Below, one piece after another: positions 17,606 through 25,683 of a DNA stretch of 64,000 nt (its first letter is position 1; each line of letters starts with the position of its first letter). The DNA comes from Poriferisodalis sp965198245 (GTDB taxonomy: Bacteria > Actinomycetota > Acidimicrobiia > Acidimicrobiales > Poriferisodalaceae): the NCBI RefSeq assembly GCF_965198245.1, contig NZ_OZ240249.1, positions 3,410,001 to 3,474,000 on the forward strand, in the 5' to 3' direction. The position numbers and the translations under genes are program-made. The notes beneath the pieces were generated by a model that ran no database searches, was not told where the DNA came from, and saw only the letters and a program-made list of their open reading frames with translations.

Positions 17606-18586
17606 ATGACAACCAGATTCGTCGCAGCGATGGCGTTCACAGCGCTGGTGCTATCGGTACTGTCGCTGTTCGTCGCATTGGGTGCCACCGACGATCAGGT
17701 GACTTCGCCGGCCACCGAGGTCGCCCCGCCGACAACCGCTTCTGTTGACGTCGAGGCACCAAGCACGACGGCCGCCCTCCCGGCTGCGAACGTGCCGGAC
17801 GAAATCGCACCCGTCACGGTGCCCGCTGCTGCCGAACCGCCCGTGACGGCTGCCACGACACCGCCCACGACCGCACCGCTTCCCGGCACGCCGTCGGCAG
17901 TCGGACCAGCAGGGGGCACGCAGCTCGGCGTTGTGGGCGTCAGCCATGACGATTTCCTCAACGTCCGCGACGTGCCCAACGGCAATGTCGTCGCCACGCT
18001 CACGCTGCGCATCGCAAACTCGGCCAGTGGTGAGCAGTCGATCCTGGTCGGAAGTCCCGAAGCCACCGAGACAATTGCGACACTGGACGTCGTAGGTGTG
18101 ACAGCCACAGGCCGCACACGCGACCTGCCCACCAGCACTTGGCACGAGATACAAGCCGGCCCGATCACCGGATGGGCCAGCAGCAACTACCTCGCCCCGC
18201 TGTCGCCCGACACCCGGCTCGATATGACCGCACAAGTCTTGGGTGCCATCGGCCCCACCCCATCGGCACCGACCATGACCGAACTCGCCACCCAGGTCGC
18301 CGCCGAATTCGCCTCCGACGAACCACCGTCACGCATCAGATTCACGTCCGCGACGACTGCGTTCGAAGCCTTGGCCGAACTCACTGTCGATGTGGTCGGC
18401 CAACCCGACGACGCAGTACGCGGCTATCGCTTGTGGATCACCGCTGAGACCGCCGGAGACTGGATGGCCGCCCTCAGCGACGGCGACATCAATACCGATG
18501 CAGGCCCATACACGCTGCGAAGCGTTGCGGCCACACCCCTGTGCTACAGCCACCGCGACATTGGCAACGACGGTTCCTGCAACTGA
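17606..18586 (+). CDS. Membrane-anchored secreted protein with SH3b-like domain
   Basis: About 326 residues. One N-terminal hydrophobic segment (FVAAMAFTALVLSVLSLFVA) acts as signal or anchor, followed by a Pro/Thr/Ala-rich linker to about 120. A bacterial SH3-like module (about 125-205) begins DFLNVRDVPNG and ends ITGWASSNYLAPL, the usual SH3b signature for cell-wall or peptide binding. The C-terminal 120 residues are not recognised; they end in CYSHRDIGNDGSCN with two cysteines that may form a disulfide. The ATG at 17606 has GGAGGG 12 nt upstream; ATG at 17594 abuts that site and is less likely. The function is unknown. Confidence 0.7.
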   Translation: MTTRFVAAMAFTALVLSVLSLFVALGATDDQVTSPATEVAPPTTASVDVEAPSTTAALPAANVPDEIAPVTVPAAAEPPVTAATTPPTTAPLPGTPSAVGPAGGTQLGVVGVSHDDFLNVRDVPNGNVVATLTLRIANSASGEQSILVGSPEATETIATLDVVGVTATGRTRDLPTSTWHEIQAGPITGWASSNYLAPLSPDTRLDMTAQVLGAIGPTPSAPTMTELATQVAAEFASDEPPSRIRFTSATTAFEALAELTVDVVGQPDDAVRGYRLWITAETAGDWMAALSDGDINTDAGPYTLRSVAATPLCYSHRDIGNDGSCN

Positions 18587-18919
18587 CGCCCCAGCGACCG
18601 ACGGGGCCCTTGCCGTGCAGCTCGTCTCGGCCGCGATGTGAGCTGCGTCCCTGCTGGTAGGGATTCAGCTCTTTGTGTCTCGCCTGCGCTCACCGGCCCG
18701 ACGGCGCAACAATAAAAACGACTCTGGTATGAAGCCATAGTTGGCGGTGATGCTCTCGACCCGCGGAATGTCGCCGAGCACAGATCGCGACATCCCCTGA
18801 GCGCTCACGCCTTGGCCCGAACTTCGATAGTTCACTTCAGCCTGCCAAGACCTATGTTCCTGAGTCAGCGTGACCCAATTCGGTTCGGTCGGTTGGCAGA
18901 GGTTGTAAGGGATGCCAGC
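18587..18919. other. Intergenic region, nothing recognised
   Basis: This 333-nt stretch between the SH3b protein and the HigA-like gene shows no convincing gene. A minus-strand reading frame (18665-18967) has no recognisable domain and overlaps the HigA start. No HigB-like toxin gene is seen. Confidence 0.5.
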
Positions 18920-19192
18920 ATGAACTTGGATCTCGTCCCCGCAGAGACGTTTTCGCCCGGTGAGCACCTGAGAGACGAACTCTTGGAACGTGGCTGGACG
19001 GTTTCACACCTCGCCGGGTTGATGGGCAGGCCAACGAACGTGGTTTCGTCGATTCTCGAGGCGAAGATTGCGGTCACGCCAGACCTAGCGCACGCACTCT
19101 CTGCAGCGCTCGGCACATCGTCCGAATTGTGGCTCAACCTCGAGCGGTCTTACGGTTCGACGGCTTCAGCCCAAGGCAGTCAGCAGTCGTAG
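18920..19192 (+). CDS. higA: HigA-family XRE antitoxin (orphan)
   Basis: A 90-residue XRE-type helix-turn-helix antitoxin: FSPGEHLRDELLERGWTVSHLAGLMG followed by TNVVSSILEAK, TPDLAHALSAALGTSSELWLNLE is the HigA pattern. It normally represses a higBA operon and binds the HigB RNase. No HigB lies upstream, where it would be expected. AAGG sits 9 nt before the ATG at 18920, which supports this start over 18812. The 3' end overlaps the convergent doc gene by 13 nt. It is probably an orphan or a free-standing regulator. Confidence 0.75.
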   Translation: MNLDLVPAETFSPGEHLRDELLERGWTVSHLAGLMGRPTNVVSSILEAKIAVTPDLAHALSAALGTSSELWLNLERSYGSTASAQGSQQS

Positions 19193-19611
19193 AGCCCCAG
19201 GCGTTGGGCTTCGGCGGTCAACTGATCAGCTTCGTTCATGCGGCGGAGTGCGTCTGCAATGTCTTCGACGGTGTGGTCGGTCGAGGCGACGGTCATGACG
19301 AGGTCGTAGACCGTTTCGTTCGAAGCCGTGCTCACGCTGGCGTCGTTGAGTTCTAGGAACACTGCCGTCGCGAGCCAGCCGAGTCGTTTGTTGCCGTCGA
19401 CGAGCGGGTGGTTGTTGACCACCGAGTGCAGCAACGCTGCGGCCTTGGTCCAGATGTCGGGGTAGGCATCTTCGCCGAACGCCGAGGCCTGGGGCCGTGC
19501 CGCTGCCGCTCCTAGCAACCCGATGTCGCGCACTGGCACTGAATCGCCCAGCAGCCGGCGAGCCAGCTCCAAGAGATCCTCAGTGGAGAGGTATTCGACG
19601 TCTGCGTTCAC
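19180..19611 (-). CDS. doc: Doc-type Fic-domain toxin
   Basis: A 143-residue death-on-curing toxin. The Fic signature HPLVDGNKRLGW sits at 68-79. The His is catalytic and GNKR binds the phosphate of ATP; Leu replaces the more common Phe, a variation known in Doc proteins. Doc phosphorylates elongation factor Tu and stops translation until neutralised. Its start overlaps the stop of the upstream antitoxin gene by 4 nt (19608-19611), so the two form one operon. Confidence 0.88.
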   Translation of the reverse strand: MNADVEYLSTEDLLELARRLLGDSVPVRDIGLLGAAAARPQASAFGEDAYPDIWTKAAALLHSVVNNHPLVDGNKRLGWLATAVFLELNDASVSTASNETVYDLVMTVASTDHTVEDIADALRRMNEADQLTAEAQRLGLYDC

Positions 19612-19811
19612 TCGCCGAGACGCCGAAGCGCGTCTGCATGACGGTCCATGATCGAATCAGCCGCCACTGCGACGCGATCGCGATGCTCTGCCTTGGCGAC
19701 GTACTCACGCACAGCCCGTCGGGCGGCCTCCTGCATCGAGGTGCCGTCGAGCGCGGCTCGCCGCCGCAGGGCTTCCTGCTCGTCGTCGGTCAGCCTCAGC
19801 GTCATCGCCAT
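19608..19811 (-). CDS. Ribbon-helix-helix antitoxin for Doc
   Basis: A 67-residue protein with an N-terminal ribbon-helix-helix: MTLRLTDDEQEALRRRAALDG, then SMQEAARRAVREYVAK. The C-terminal 30 residues (DSIMDRHADALRRLGE) would form the Doc-binding helix, replacing the usual Phd-type partner. Two starts, 19811 and 19805, are possible. A GGTATC/GATACC inverted repeat lies 9 nt upstream (19821-19837) and is a likely autoregulatory operator. Translation is coupled to doc by a 4-nt overlap. Confidence 0.82.
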   Translation of the reverse strand: MAMTLRLTDDEQEALRRRAALDGTSMQEAARRAVREYVAKAEHRDRVAVAADSIMDRHADALRRLGE

Positions 19812-19820
19812 GCGTTGAAT

Positions 19821-19837
19821 GGTATCAATCAGATACC
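19821..19837. promoter_or_regulatory. Inverted repeat before the doc antitoxin gene
   Basis: GGTATC (19821-19826) and GATACC (19832-19837) are perfect inverted arms around AATCA, 9 nt upstream of the antitoxin start on the minus strand. A likely operator for the RHH repressor. Confidence 0.5.
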
Positions 19838-19929
19838 GATACGCCGTCGATGGCCGTGTGAGCGAGCAGCGGCGGCGTGGGATCTCGATACCACATCGGT
19901 GCGGGCAACAGTCATACACCGCGCGTCGC

Positions 19930-19956
19930 GACTTCACTTGAGTGTCAAATGAAGTC
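19930..19956. promoter_or_regulatory. Inverted repeat before the RHH/ParE pair
   Basis: GACTTCA (19930-19936) and TGAAGTC (19950-19956) are perfect 7-nt arms separated by 13 nt, 49 nt upstream of the antitoxin ATG at 20005. The spacer contains a possible -35-like TTGAGT. A candidate autoregulatory site. Confidence 0.4.
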
Positions 19957-20004
19957 AATGACTGCATAGAGTGTGCGAACGGCATCGCTGTGTGGGAGAG
20001 GGAC

Positions 20005-20226
20005 ATGAGCCAGATCACCGCCCGAGTGCCCGACGAGCTCGTAGCGGCGTTGGATTCTGCCGCAGCTCAGCTCAAACGCAGCCGTGCCGAGATCGTCCGG
20101 CACGCGCTGGAGCGCTACTTGGAAGACTTCGACGATCTCGACATCGCATTGCAGCGCCTGCGCGACCCGTCTGATCCGGTGATCGATTGGGACCAAGCCA
20201 AACGTGCGCTACTCGATTCAGATTAA
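20005..20226 (+). CDS. Ribbon-helix-helix antitoxin (RelB/ParD-like)
   Basis: A 73-residue protein: SQITARVPDELVAALDSAA and KRSRAEIVRHALERYLED form the ribbon-helix-helix. The C-terminus DLDIALQRLRDPSDPVIDWDQAKRALL is the standard toxin-wrapping tail of RelB/ParD-type antitoxins. GGGAGAGG lies a few bases before the ATG at 20005. The stop lies inside the following toxin gene (23-nt overlap), so both are cotranslated. The divergent arrangement with the doc module shares the 193-nt intergenic region. Confidence 0.85.
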   Translation: MSQITARVPDELVAALDSAAAQLKRSRAEIVRHALERYLEDFDDLDIALQRLRDPSDPVIDWDQAKRALLDSD

Positions 20227-20464
20227 GCGCAGCGCCGAGCGGGAACTCGCCCGCATTCCCCGCCCCCAGCGCCAGCGCATTATCGCCGCAATCGACCAGC
20301 TCGCCGCCCAGCCGCTCATCGGCAGCCATCTCAAGGGCGGTCTGCGGGGTTTGCGCCGGATTCGAGTCGGCGACCACCGGGTGGTGTACGAGTTGCTCGA
20401 CGCAGAACTCGTTGTGCTCGTCGTGCGTGTCGCCCACCGACGAGAGGTGTACCGCCGCAGGTAG
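20204..20464 (+). CDS. RelE/ParE-family toxin
   Basis: An 86-residue RelE/ParE-fold toxin: YSIQIKRSAERELARIP, then QRIIAAIDQLAAQP, GLRRIRVGDHRVVYEL and VLVVRVAHRREVYRR. All core strands and the conserved Arg, plus a C-terminal H-R-x-x-V-Y-R-R motif, are present. RelE-type toxins cleave ribosome-bound mRNA, while ParE-type toxins block gyrase; the R...HR..VYRR end favours the RelE side. It overlaps the antitoxin by 23 nt and looks intact. Confidence 0.88.
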   Translation: MRYSIQIKRSAERELARIPRPQRQRIIAAIDQLAAQPLIGSHLKGGLRGLRRIRVGDHRVVYELLDAELVVLVVRVAHRREVYRRR

Positions 20465-20742
20465 GCGTCAGCTTCGTCGCTCACCCAGACGACGCCTGCC
20501 TCATTGGCCGCGGCGGTCTTGTCGCGCTGCCGGTCTGTGGCGTCGGTGCTGTCGCGCATCTTGTAGCTTGACTGCCGACATCTGTAGCGGCGGGTCGCGG
20601 CGCAGTGCGTCCGGCAATATGGCGGGTGCTCCGGGCGCTTCTTCTGTTGGCACAGATGCGGCCGATCCCGATCAGCGATCGAGTTGTCCCCATTTGCCTT
20701 CCGGCTGTCCATGACGTGGCTGTCGTTCATCAGGAGACAGCG

Positions 20743-21918
20743 ATGAACCGACCTGCTCACCATCCCGAAACGGCTGCTTTGTTGGCCGGCCGGAGCGCCG
20801 ACGACGGACTGGCACCTGCACTCGAGCCATCTACAGCGTTTGAGGCCGCGGACGCGGCGGATGCCGCGCGCAGAGCCGTGCGTCCCCGCGTCACCGATTT
20901 CTACGGGAGGTACGGCAATCCCACGGTGCAGGCATTCGCCGACGCCGTGGCCGAACTGGAGGGTGCCGAGGCAGCCATCTGCAGCTCCAGCGGAATGGGC
21001 GCCATCTCGACGGTCGTTCTCGGGATGTGCTCGCAAGGCAGCCATGTCGTCACCCAGCGTCAACTGTTCTCTGGCACGTTGCAGCTCTTCAACCAGGTAT
21101 GCCCGCGATTCGGGATCGACGTCACCTTTGTGGATGTGGACCAAACCGAGGCATGGCTGGCCGCCGTCGAGCCGGGCCGCACGACATTGGTCTTCGTCGA
21201 GTCGCCTAGCAACCCGACGCTTGGGTTGGCCGATCTCGATGCGTTGGGCGCCATCGCCGGCCCGATCACCGTGGTCGACTCGACGATGGCCACGCCGCTC
21301 ATCCAGCGTCCGTTGGACTACGGAGTGGACCTCGTGGTCCACTCGGCCACCAAAGCACTGTCGGGCCACAACGATGCCACTCTCGGGGTGATTGCCGGCG
21401 AGAAGACGCTGGTCAACGAACTGTGGGGCTATGCGGTGGTGCAGGGCAGTTCGGCGTCGGCGTTCGACAGCTGGAATGCGCTGCGCGGCCTCAAGACACT
21501 CGGGGTCCGCATCGAGCGCCAGTGTGCGAATGCTCTGCAGGTTGCCAACATTCTCAGCGCCCACGGCGCCGTCGCCGAGGTGTTCTACCCCGGACTCGAC
21601 CGGCATCCTCAGCGCGAACTCGCGGCCCGACAGATGGCATCGGGCGGAGGCTGCGTCACCTTCGAGCTCGTCGGGGGTTACGAGGCAGCCTGCACGTTCG
21701 TGGATGCGCTGCATCTGGCCTACTTGGCGCCTTCGCTGGGCGGCCCCGAGACGCTCGTCAACCATCCTGCGTCGATGACCCATGTCCAGCTTGCACCCAC
21801 TGAGCGTGCAGCAATCGGCATCGGCGAGGGGATGATCAGGATGTCGATGGGACTCGAGCATCCCGACGACGTGACAGCCGACATCTGCTCGGCACTGCAG
21901 GCTGCACACACCTGCTAA
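20743..21918 (+). CDS. Cys/Met-metabolism PLP enzyme (methionine gamma-lyase / cystathionine synthase group)
   Basis: A 391-residue fold-type I PLP enzyme. YGRYGNPT (54-61) and SATKALSGHND (PLP lysine K204) are the family signatures, with the PLP-binding Asp in TVVDSTMATP (D179). The family interconverts cysteine, homocysteine and methionine precursors; whether this one is a lyase, a gamma-synthase or an O-acyl-homoserine sulfhydrylase cannot be decided from motifs. GGAG precedes the ATG at 20743 by about 9 nt. Its neighbour set (siroheme synthesis and a siroheme reductase) suggests a link to sulfide assimilation. No SAM riboswitch was recognised in the 278-nt leader. Confidence 0.8.
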   Translation: MNRPAHHPETAALLAGRSADDGLAPALEPSTAFEAADAADAARRAVRPRVTDFYGRYGNPTVQAFADAVAELEGAEAAICSSSGMGAISTVVLGMCSQGSHVVTQRQLFSGTLQLFNQVCPRFGIDVTFVDVDQTEAWLAAVEPGRTTLVFVESPSNPTLGLADLDALGAIAGPITVVDSTMATPLIQRPLDYGVDLVVHSATKALSGHNDATLGVIAGEKTLVNELWGYAVVQGSSASAFDSWNALRGLKTLGVRIERQCANALQVANILSAHGAVAEVFYPGLDRHPQRELAARQMASGGGCVTFELVGGYEAACTFVDALHLAYLAPSLGGPETLVNHPASMTHVQLAPTERAAIGIGEGMIRMSMGLEHPDDVTADICSALQAAHTC

Positions 21919-21996
21919 TGATCGCCACTGTGTGAAATCTCGGACCGATATCAGGCTGGCCAGACCCGCCGCAGCTAATTCCTGACTAACTCGATC

Positions 21997-22013
21997 ATAT
22001 TTGTCGGTAATAT
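21997..22013 (+). promoter_or_regulatory. -10 box and palindrome before the siroheme operon
   Basis: TAATAT at 22008-22013 is a good -10 box ending 11 nt before the ATG at 22025, implying a very short leader. It overlaps an inverted repeat ATATT-N7-AATAT (21997-22013), which could be a repressor site. Inferred from pattern only. Confidence 0.4.
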
Positions 22014-22024
22014 AGCTGCTGCCT

Positions 22025-22879
22025 ATGTCAACACCCGTGTCAACACCCGCCACGCCCCTTGCCGACCTCAAGCCTGTTCCGGTGGCATCGTCGCCTCGCG
22101 CCGTCGATGTCGACCCATGTGCTGCCCAGGTCCGCCCACGCGGCGCCAATCATTCGCGTGACGATCATTCGCGTGACGACTGGCACTCGTACCCCGTGTA
22201 CCTCGACCTTCGCGGCCGTCGGGTGCTGGTGGTCGGCGCAGGCGTCGTGGCCGCACGCAAGATCGAGCGCTTGGCGCCCACTGGTGCGGCAGTCACCGTC
22301 GTGGCACCGACTGCTGTGCCCGCAATCGCCGAGCGAGATGACGTGCGATGGCACCGCCGGCCCTACCAGCAGGGCGAAGTCGCGGGCTACCGGCTGGCGT
22401 TCACCTGCACGGGCGAACTCGAGGTGGACGCGCAGGTGTTCGCGGACGGCGAAGCGAGCGGCGTCTGGGTCAACTCGGCCGACGACATCGACAATTGCTC
22501 GTTCATCCTGCCGGCTGTAGCGCGACGAGGCGCTCTGTCTGTCTCGGTCAGCACGCAAGGCATCTCTCCGGCGCTGGCGTCGTGGCTGCGCAGCCGCTTC
22601 CAGCGCGAACTCGACGACGGCGCAACCGAACTCGTTCGGCTCTTGAGCGCTGCACGGGCTGAACTGCGCGCAGCCACGGGGACTTCGGAGCATCCGGGCT
22701 GGCGGGAAGCCCTCGACGACGGCCTCCTCGACGCCGTCAGGGCGGGCCGGGGCGCGTGGGCACGTCGGCGGCTGCGCGCCGCCCTCGGCCTTGACGCAGT
22801 CGCCGACGACGACGCTGACACCGACAACGACGCAGCCGCCGACGACACGGAGCGGACGCAAGCGGTGACGCTTCGATGA
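22025..22879 (+). CDS. Precorrin-2 dehydrogenase / siroheme synthase N-terminal type
   Basis: A 284-residue protein of the Met8/CysG-N family, which oxidises precorrin-2 to sirohydrochlorin with NAD and in some members inserts Fe. After an unusual 55-residue N-terminal extension, the NAD fold begins with YPVYLDLRGRRVLVVGAGVVAARK (Gly-rich loop about 65-75). VWVNSADDIDNCSFILPAVARRG is the catalytic-Asp and ligand region. The extension holds a 15-nt tandem duplication (22151-22180, HSRDD twice). The Ala/Asp-rich tail is also non-conserved. The stop overlaps the SUMT start by 4 nt. Confidence 0.85.
   Translation: MSTPVSTPATPLADLKPVPVASSPRAVDVDPCAAQVRPRGANHSRDDHSRDDWHSYPVYLDLRGRRVLVVGAGVVAARKIERLAPTGAAVTVVAPTAVPAIAERDDVRWHRRPYQQGEVAGYRLAFTCTGELEVDAQVFADGEASGVWVNSADDIDNCSFILPAVARRGALSVSVSTQGISPALASWLRSRFQRELDDGATELVRLLSAARAELRAATGTSEHPGWREALDDGLLDAVRAGRGAWARRRLRAALGLDAVADDDADTDNDAAADDTERTQAVTLR
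22151..22180 (+). repeat. 15-nt tandem duplication inside the precorrin-2 dehydrogenase gene
   Basis: Two copies of CATTCGCGTGACGAT (the second ends in C) at 22151-22165 and 22166-22180 encode HSRDD twice in the non-conserved N-terminal extension. Confidence 0.9.
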
Positions 22880-23697
22880 CGGTGTATCTGGTCGGCGCAG
22901 GACCTGGCGACCCGGACTTGCTGACGATGCGGGCAGCGCGACTGCTGGGACGGGCCGATGTGGTGATCCATGACCGGCTCGTCGGATCGGGCGTGCTCGA
23001 TCTCATTCCGTCGGGAACACCGCTGGTCGATGTCGGCAAGCGACCGGGCGATCCGCGTCGCGCCCAGGCTGACCTCAACGCCCTGCTGCTCCACTACGCA
23101 GCTCTCTACGAGGTCGTTGTCCGGCTCAAGGGCGGCGACCCTTATGTGTTCGGCCGAGGCGGTGAGGAGGCCATCGCGTTGCGCGACGCCGGTCATCGCA
23201 CCGAAGTAGTGCCCGGCCTGTCGAGCGCCACTGCTGCTGCCGCGGCCGCCGGCATCCCTCTGACCCATCGAGGCCGATCGAATGGCTTCACCGTAGTGAC
23301 CGCTGCCAGCGCCCACGACGCGGCGGGCGTGGACTGGCTCGCCCTCGCCCAGCTCGATCACACGCTGGTGGTGCTCATGGGGGTGCGCTTGGCGCCTCAC
23401 ATCGCCACGGCGCTGATCGCAGGCGGCCGGTCGCCCGATGAGCCGGTCGCGGTGATCGGCTCAGCCACAACCGCATGTCAACAGGTGGAGCGCACCACCC
23501 TTGCCCGGCTCGCACAGGTCCGAGTTCCCGCCCCGGCAACCATCGTGATCGGCGATGTCGCGGGTTTTGAAGGGTTGCCGGTGTGGCAAGGCGACCATCT
23601 CACCACCCACCACGGCACTGCTCACTACAGCACCATCCACCACGGCACTGCTCACCACAGCACTGCTCATCACGGCGCCCTTGGAGGCACAGCATGA
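22876..23697 (+). CDS. cobA: Uroporphyrinogen-III C-methyltransferase with His-rich tail
   Basis: A 273-residue SUMT, which makes precorrin-2 by two SAM-dependent methylations. Family signatures are VYLVGAGPGDPDLLT (2-16), RLKGGDPYVFGRGGEE and VVPGLSSATAAAAAAGIPLTHR. The catalytic core ends near residue 243. A tail of about 30 residues then follows, made of repeats such as THHGTAHYS and THHGTAHHS, with 10 histidines. The tail may bind Fe, Co or Ni for chelation. The gene overlaps both neighbours by 4 nt (ATGA), so the three siroheme genes are translated together. Confidence 0.9.
   Translation: MTVYLVGAGPGDPDLLTMRAARLLGRADVVIHDRLVGSGVLDLIPSGTPLVDVGKRPGDPRRAQADLNALLLHYAALYEVVVRLKGGDPYVFGRGGEEAIALRDAGHRTEVVPGLSSATAAAAAAGIPLTHRGRSNGFTVVTAASAHDAAGVDWLALAQLDHTLVVLMGVRLAPHIATALIAGGRSPDEPVAVIGSATTACQQVERTTLARLAQVRVPAPATIVIGDVAGFEGLPVWQGDHLTTHHGTAHYSTIHHGTAHHSTAHHGALGGTA
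23606..23685 (+). repeat. Imperfect tandem repeats encoding the His-rich tail of SUMT
   Basis: Units built from CACCACGGCACTGCTCA and CACAGCAC recur about three times across this stretch, encoding alternating HHG, TAH and ST blocks. Slippage between units could change the number of histidines. Confidence 0.75.
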
Positions 23698-25514
23698 CAA
23701 TTCTCGACCGACCAGCTGCTCTCGGGCGGCCCATACCACGCGACACCGAGCTCGCCGAGCCGTTCTTGGGCGACATCGTCAAATGGGAGTCGATCACCCA
23801 GCAGTACTTCGACGGTCACCTCGACGAGGACGTGTACAAGACGTATCGACTGACCAACGGCGTCTACGGCCAGCGCCAAGGCGGACGCAACCAGATGGTG
23901 CGCATAAAGGTGCCGTACGGGTCGATCCGGCCCGAGCAGCTCGAGATGCTCGGCTACCTCGCCGAGCACTACAGCCGGGGCTGGGCGCACATCACCACAC
24001 GTCAGAACTTGCAGATGCACTACGTGCAACTCGACCAGATCGGCGAAGTGCTGCGGCTGCTGGCGAGTGTGGGCCTCACGACGCGGGAGGCATGCGGAGA
24101 TACGGTGCGCAACATCGGGGGCTGCCATCTGGCCGGTGCGTGCCCGTATGAGATTCTGGACATCTCGCCGTGGGCCGAGGCCGCATACGAGCACTTCGTG
24201 CGCAACCCCATCGCCCAGCGGCTTCCCCGGAAGTTCAAGATCAACTTCTCGGGCTGCGACACCGATTGCGGCCAGGCCATGTTCAACGATGTCGGTGTTG
24301 TAGCGGCCGTCGACATGAACGAACACGGCAAGCCCCAAGCCGGCTTTCGGGTGTATGTGGCTGGAGGCCTTGGGGCCAACCCCCATGCCGCGCTGGCATT
24401 GGAGGACTTCACTCCACGCGAAGACCTGCTGCCGACGATCGAAGCGATTCTGCGGGTCTTCGACCAAGCAGGCAACCGCGACAACAGGCTCCGCGCCCGC
24501 ATGAAGTGGCTCGTGGACACGCTAGGGATCGACGAGGTCCGGCGTCGGGTGCTCAGCATCCGCCGAACACTGATTGCGTCGACGAGCTGGCCCGGCGGGC
24601 TTCCCGATGCCGTGGTGCTCGACGGCGACGAGCCCGCGGGGCAGGCATCGGACGGTGTCAGCCTCGTGGGCCACGGCGCTGCATCGGTCCCTGTGACCAT
24701 TGCTGCCCGCCGCCCGGTTGACGGGGCGAGCGCATACGCCGACTGGGAGCGGGTCAACGTGGTGCGCGGCACCGCCAACGGCACCGTGTCTGCCTATGCA
24801 CATGCCCCCCTCGGCGACATCACCACGGCACAATTCCGCGCCCTCGCAGACGCCCAGCGCGCCCTGGGGGCAAGCGTGCGGCTGACGAATCGTCAGAATC
24901 TCGTCTTCCGAGACCTGCAAGAGCATCAACTGGGAGACCTCTACCGCCGGCTCGCTGAGATCGCCATGGCCTCCGCCGGCGCCGAGCTGCTGCGCGACGT
25001 GGTGGCATGCCCGGGTGCCGACACCTGCAATCTGGCAGTGACCCAGTCGAGAGGGCTGGCAGAAGCGATCACCGATGCGGTCGAAGAAGCCGGACTGGCC
25101 GAAGTGCCAGGGCTTCGCATCAACATCTCGGGCTGCATGAACAGCTGCGGTCAGCATCATGTGGCCGACATCGGCTTCTTCGGCATCGAGCGGCGCGTCG
25201 AGTCCAAATCGGCACCGGGATACCAGTTGCTGCTCGGTGGTCATGTCGGCCAAGAGCAGATCAAGTTCGGGTCCCGGGCGCTGCGACTGCCCGCCAAGAA
25301 TGCGCCGCAGGCGGTCGTGCGAATCGTCGAGCGCTACGTCGGGGAGCGGGATGCAGGCGAGACGTTTGCAACCTGGCTCGAGCGAGCGGGCGGCGCATCA
25401 GCGGTGGCGCGCAGCCTGCGAGACCTCGATCGCTTCGACACCGAGGAGCACTTCGCCGACTACAACGAGACGAGTCCCTTCGCGGTTGCCGTCGGCGAGT
25501 CCGAGTGCCTCTGA
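23694..25514 (+). CDS. Siroheme-dependent nitrite/sulfite reductase with two complete cysteine sets
   Basis: A 606-residue assimilatory siroheme reductase built of two homologous halves. The C-terminal half holds the standard [4Fe-4S]-siroheme cysteines C439-x5-C445 and C481-x3-C485. The N-terminal half also has a full set: C144-x5-C150 and C188-x3-C192, in GGCHLAGAC and SGCDTDCG. In classical NirA/CysI the N-terminal half lacks them. TTRQNLQMHY and LTNRQNLVFRD are the paired substrate-channel repeats. The ATG at 23694 overlaps the SUMT stop. Siroheme genes directly upstream support the role; sulfite versus nitrite cannot be decided from motifs, though the sulfur enzyme at 20743 leans to sulfite. 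Confidence 0.85.
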   Translation: MTILDRPAALGRPIPRDTELAEPFLGDIVKWESITQQYFDGHLDEDVYKTYRLTNGVYGQRQGGRNQMVRIKVPYGSIRPEQLEMLGYLAEHYSRGWAHITTRQNLQMHYVQLDQIGEVLRLLASVGLTTREACGDTVRNIGGCHLAGACPYEILDISPWAEAAYEHFVRNPIAQRLPRKFKINFSGCDTDCGQAMFNDVGVVAAVDMNEHGKPQAGFRVYVAGGLGANPHAALALEDFTPREDLLPTIEAILRVFDQAGNRDNRLRARMKWLVDTLGIDEVRRRVLSIRRTLIASTSWPGGLPDAVVLDGDEPAGQASDGVSLVGHGAASVPVTIAARRPVDGASAYADWERVNVVRGTANGTVSAYAHAPLGDITTAQFRALADAQRALGASVRLTNRQNLVFRDLQEHQLGDLYRRLAEIAMASAGAELLRDVVACPGADTCNLAVTQSRGLAEAITDAVEEAGLAEVPGLRINISGCMNSCGQHHVADIGFFGIERRVESKSAPGYQLLLGGHVGQEQIKFGSRALRLPAKNAPQAVVRIVERYVGERDAGETFATWLERAGGASAVARSLRDLDRFDTEEHFADYNETSPFAVAVGESECL

Positions 25515-25683
25515 GCGAGTGATACAGGCGCGGTGCTCACAAGAGCGTGGTGTCGGGATGGGCGGAGTCGCCGATTGCCTTATGCGCCAGCACGTCGAAC
25601 AACATCTCGACAGCGGCACCGGGTATCTCCAACTCGGACCCAATCGGTTCCCCGCCGTTGAGGATCGGATCGGCGAGCGACCA

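Noticed and set aside
18665..18967. Possible 100-residue protein upstream of higA on the minus strand
   Set aside because: No recognised domain, and it overlaps the higA start; not a HigB toxin.
20465..20742. Searched for a SAM-type riboswitch before the PLP enzyme
   Set aside because: No conserved core or suitable stem could be recognised by eye.
20218..22149. 643-codon minus-strand frame opposite the PLP enzyme
   Set aside because: Shadow of the PLP enzyme gene and its flanks; composition is Arg/His-rich with no motif.
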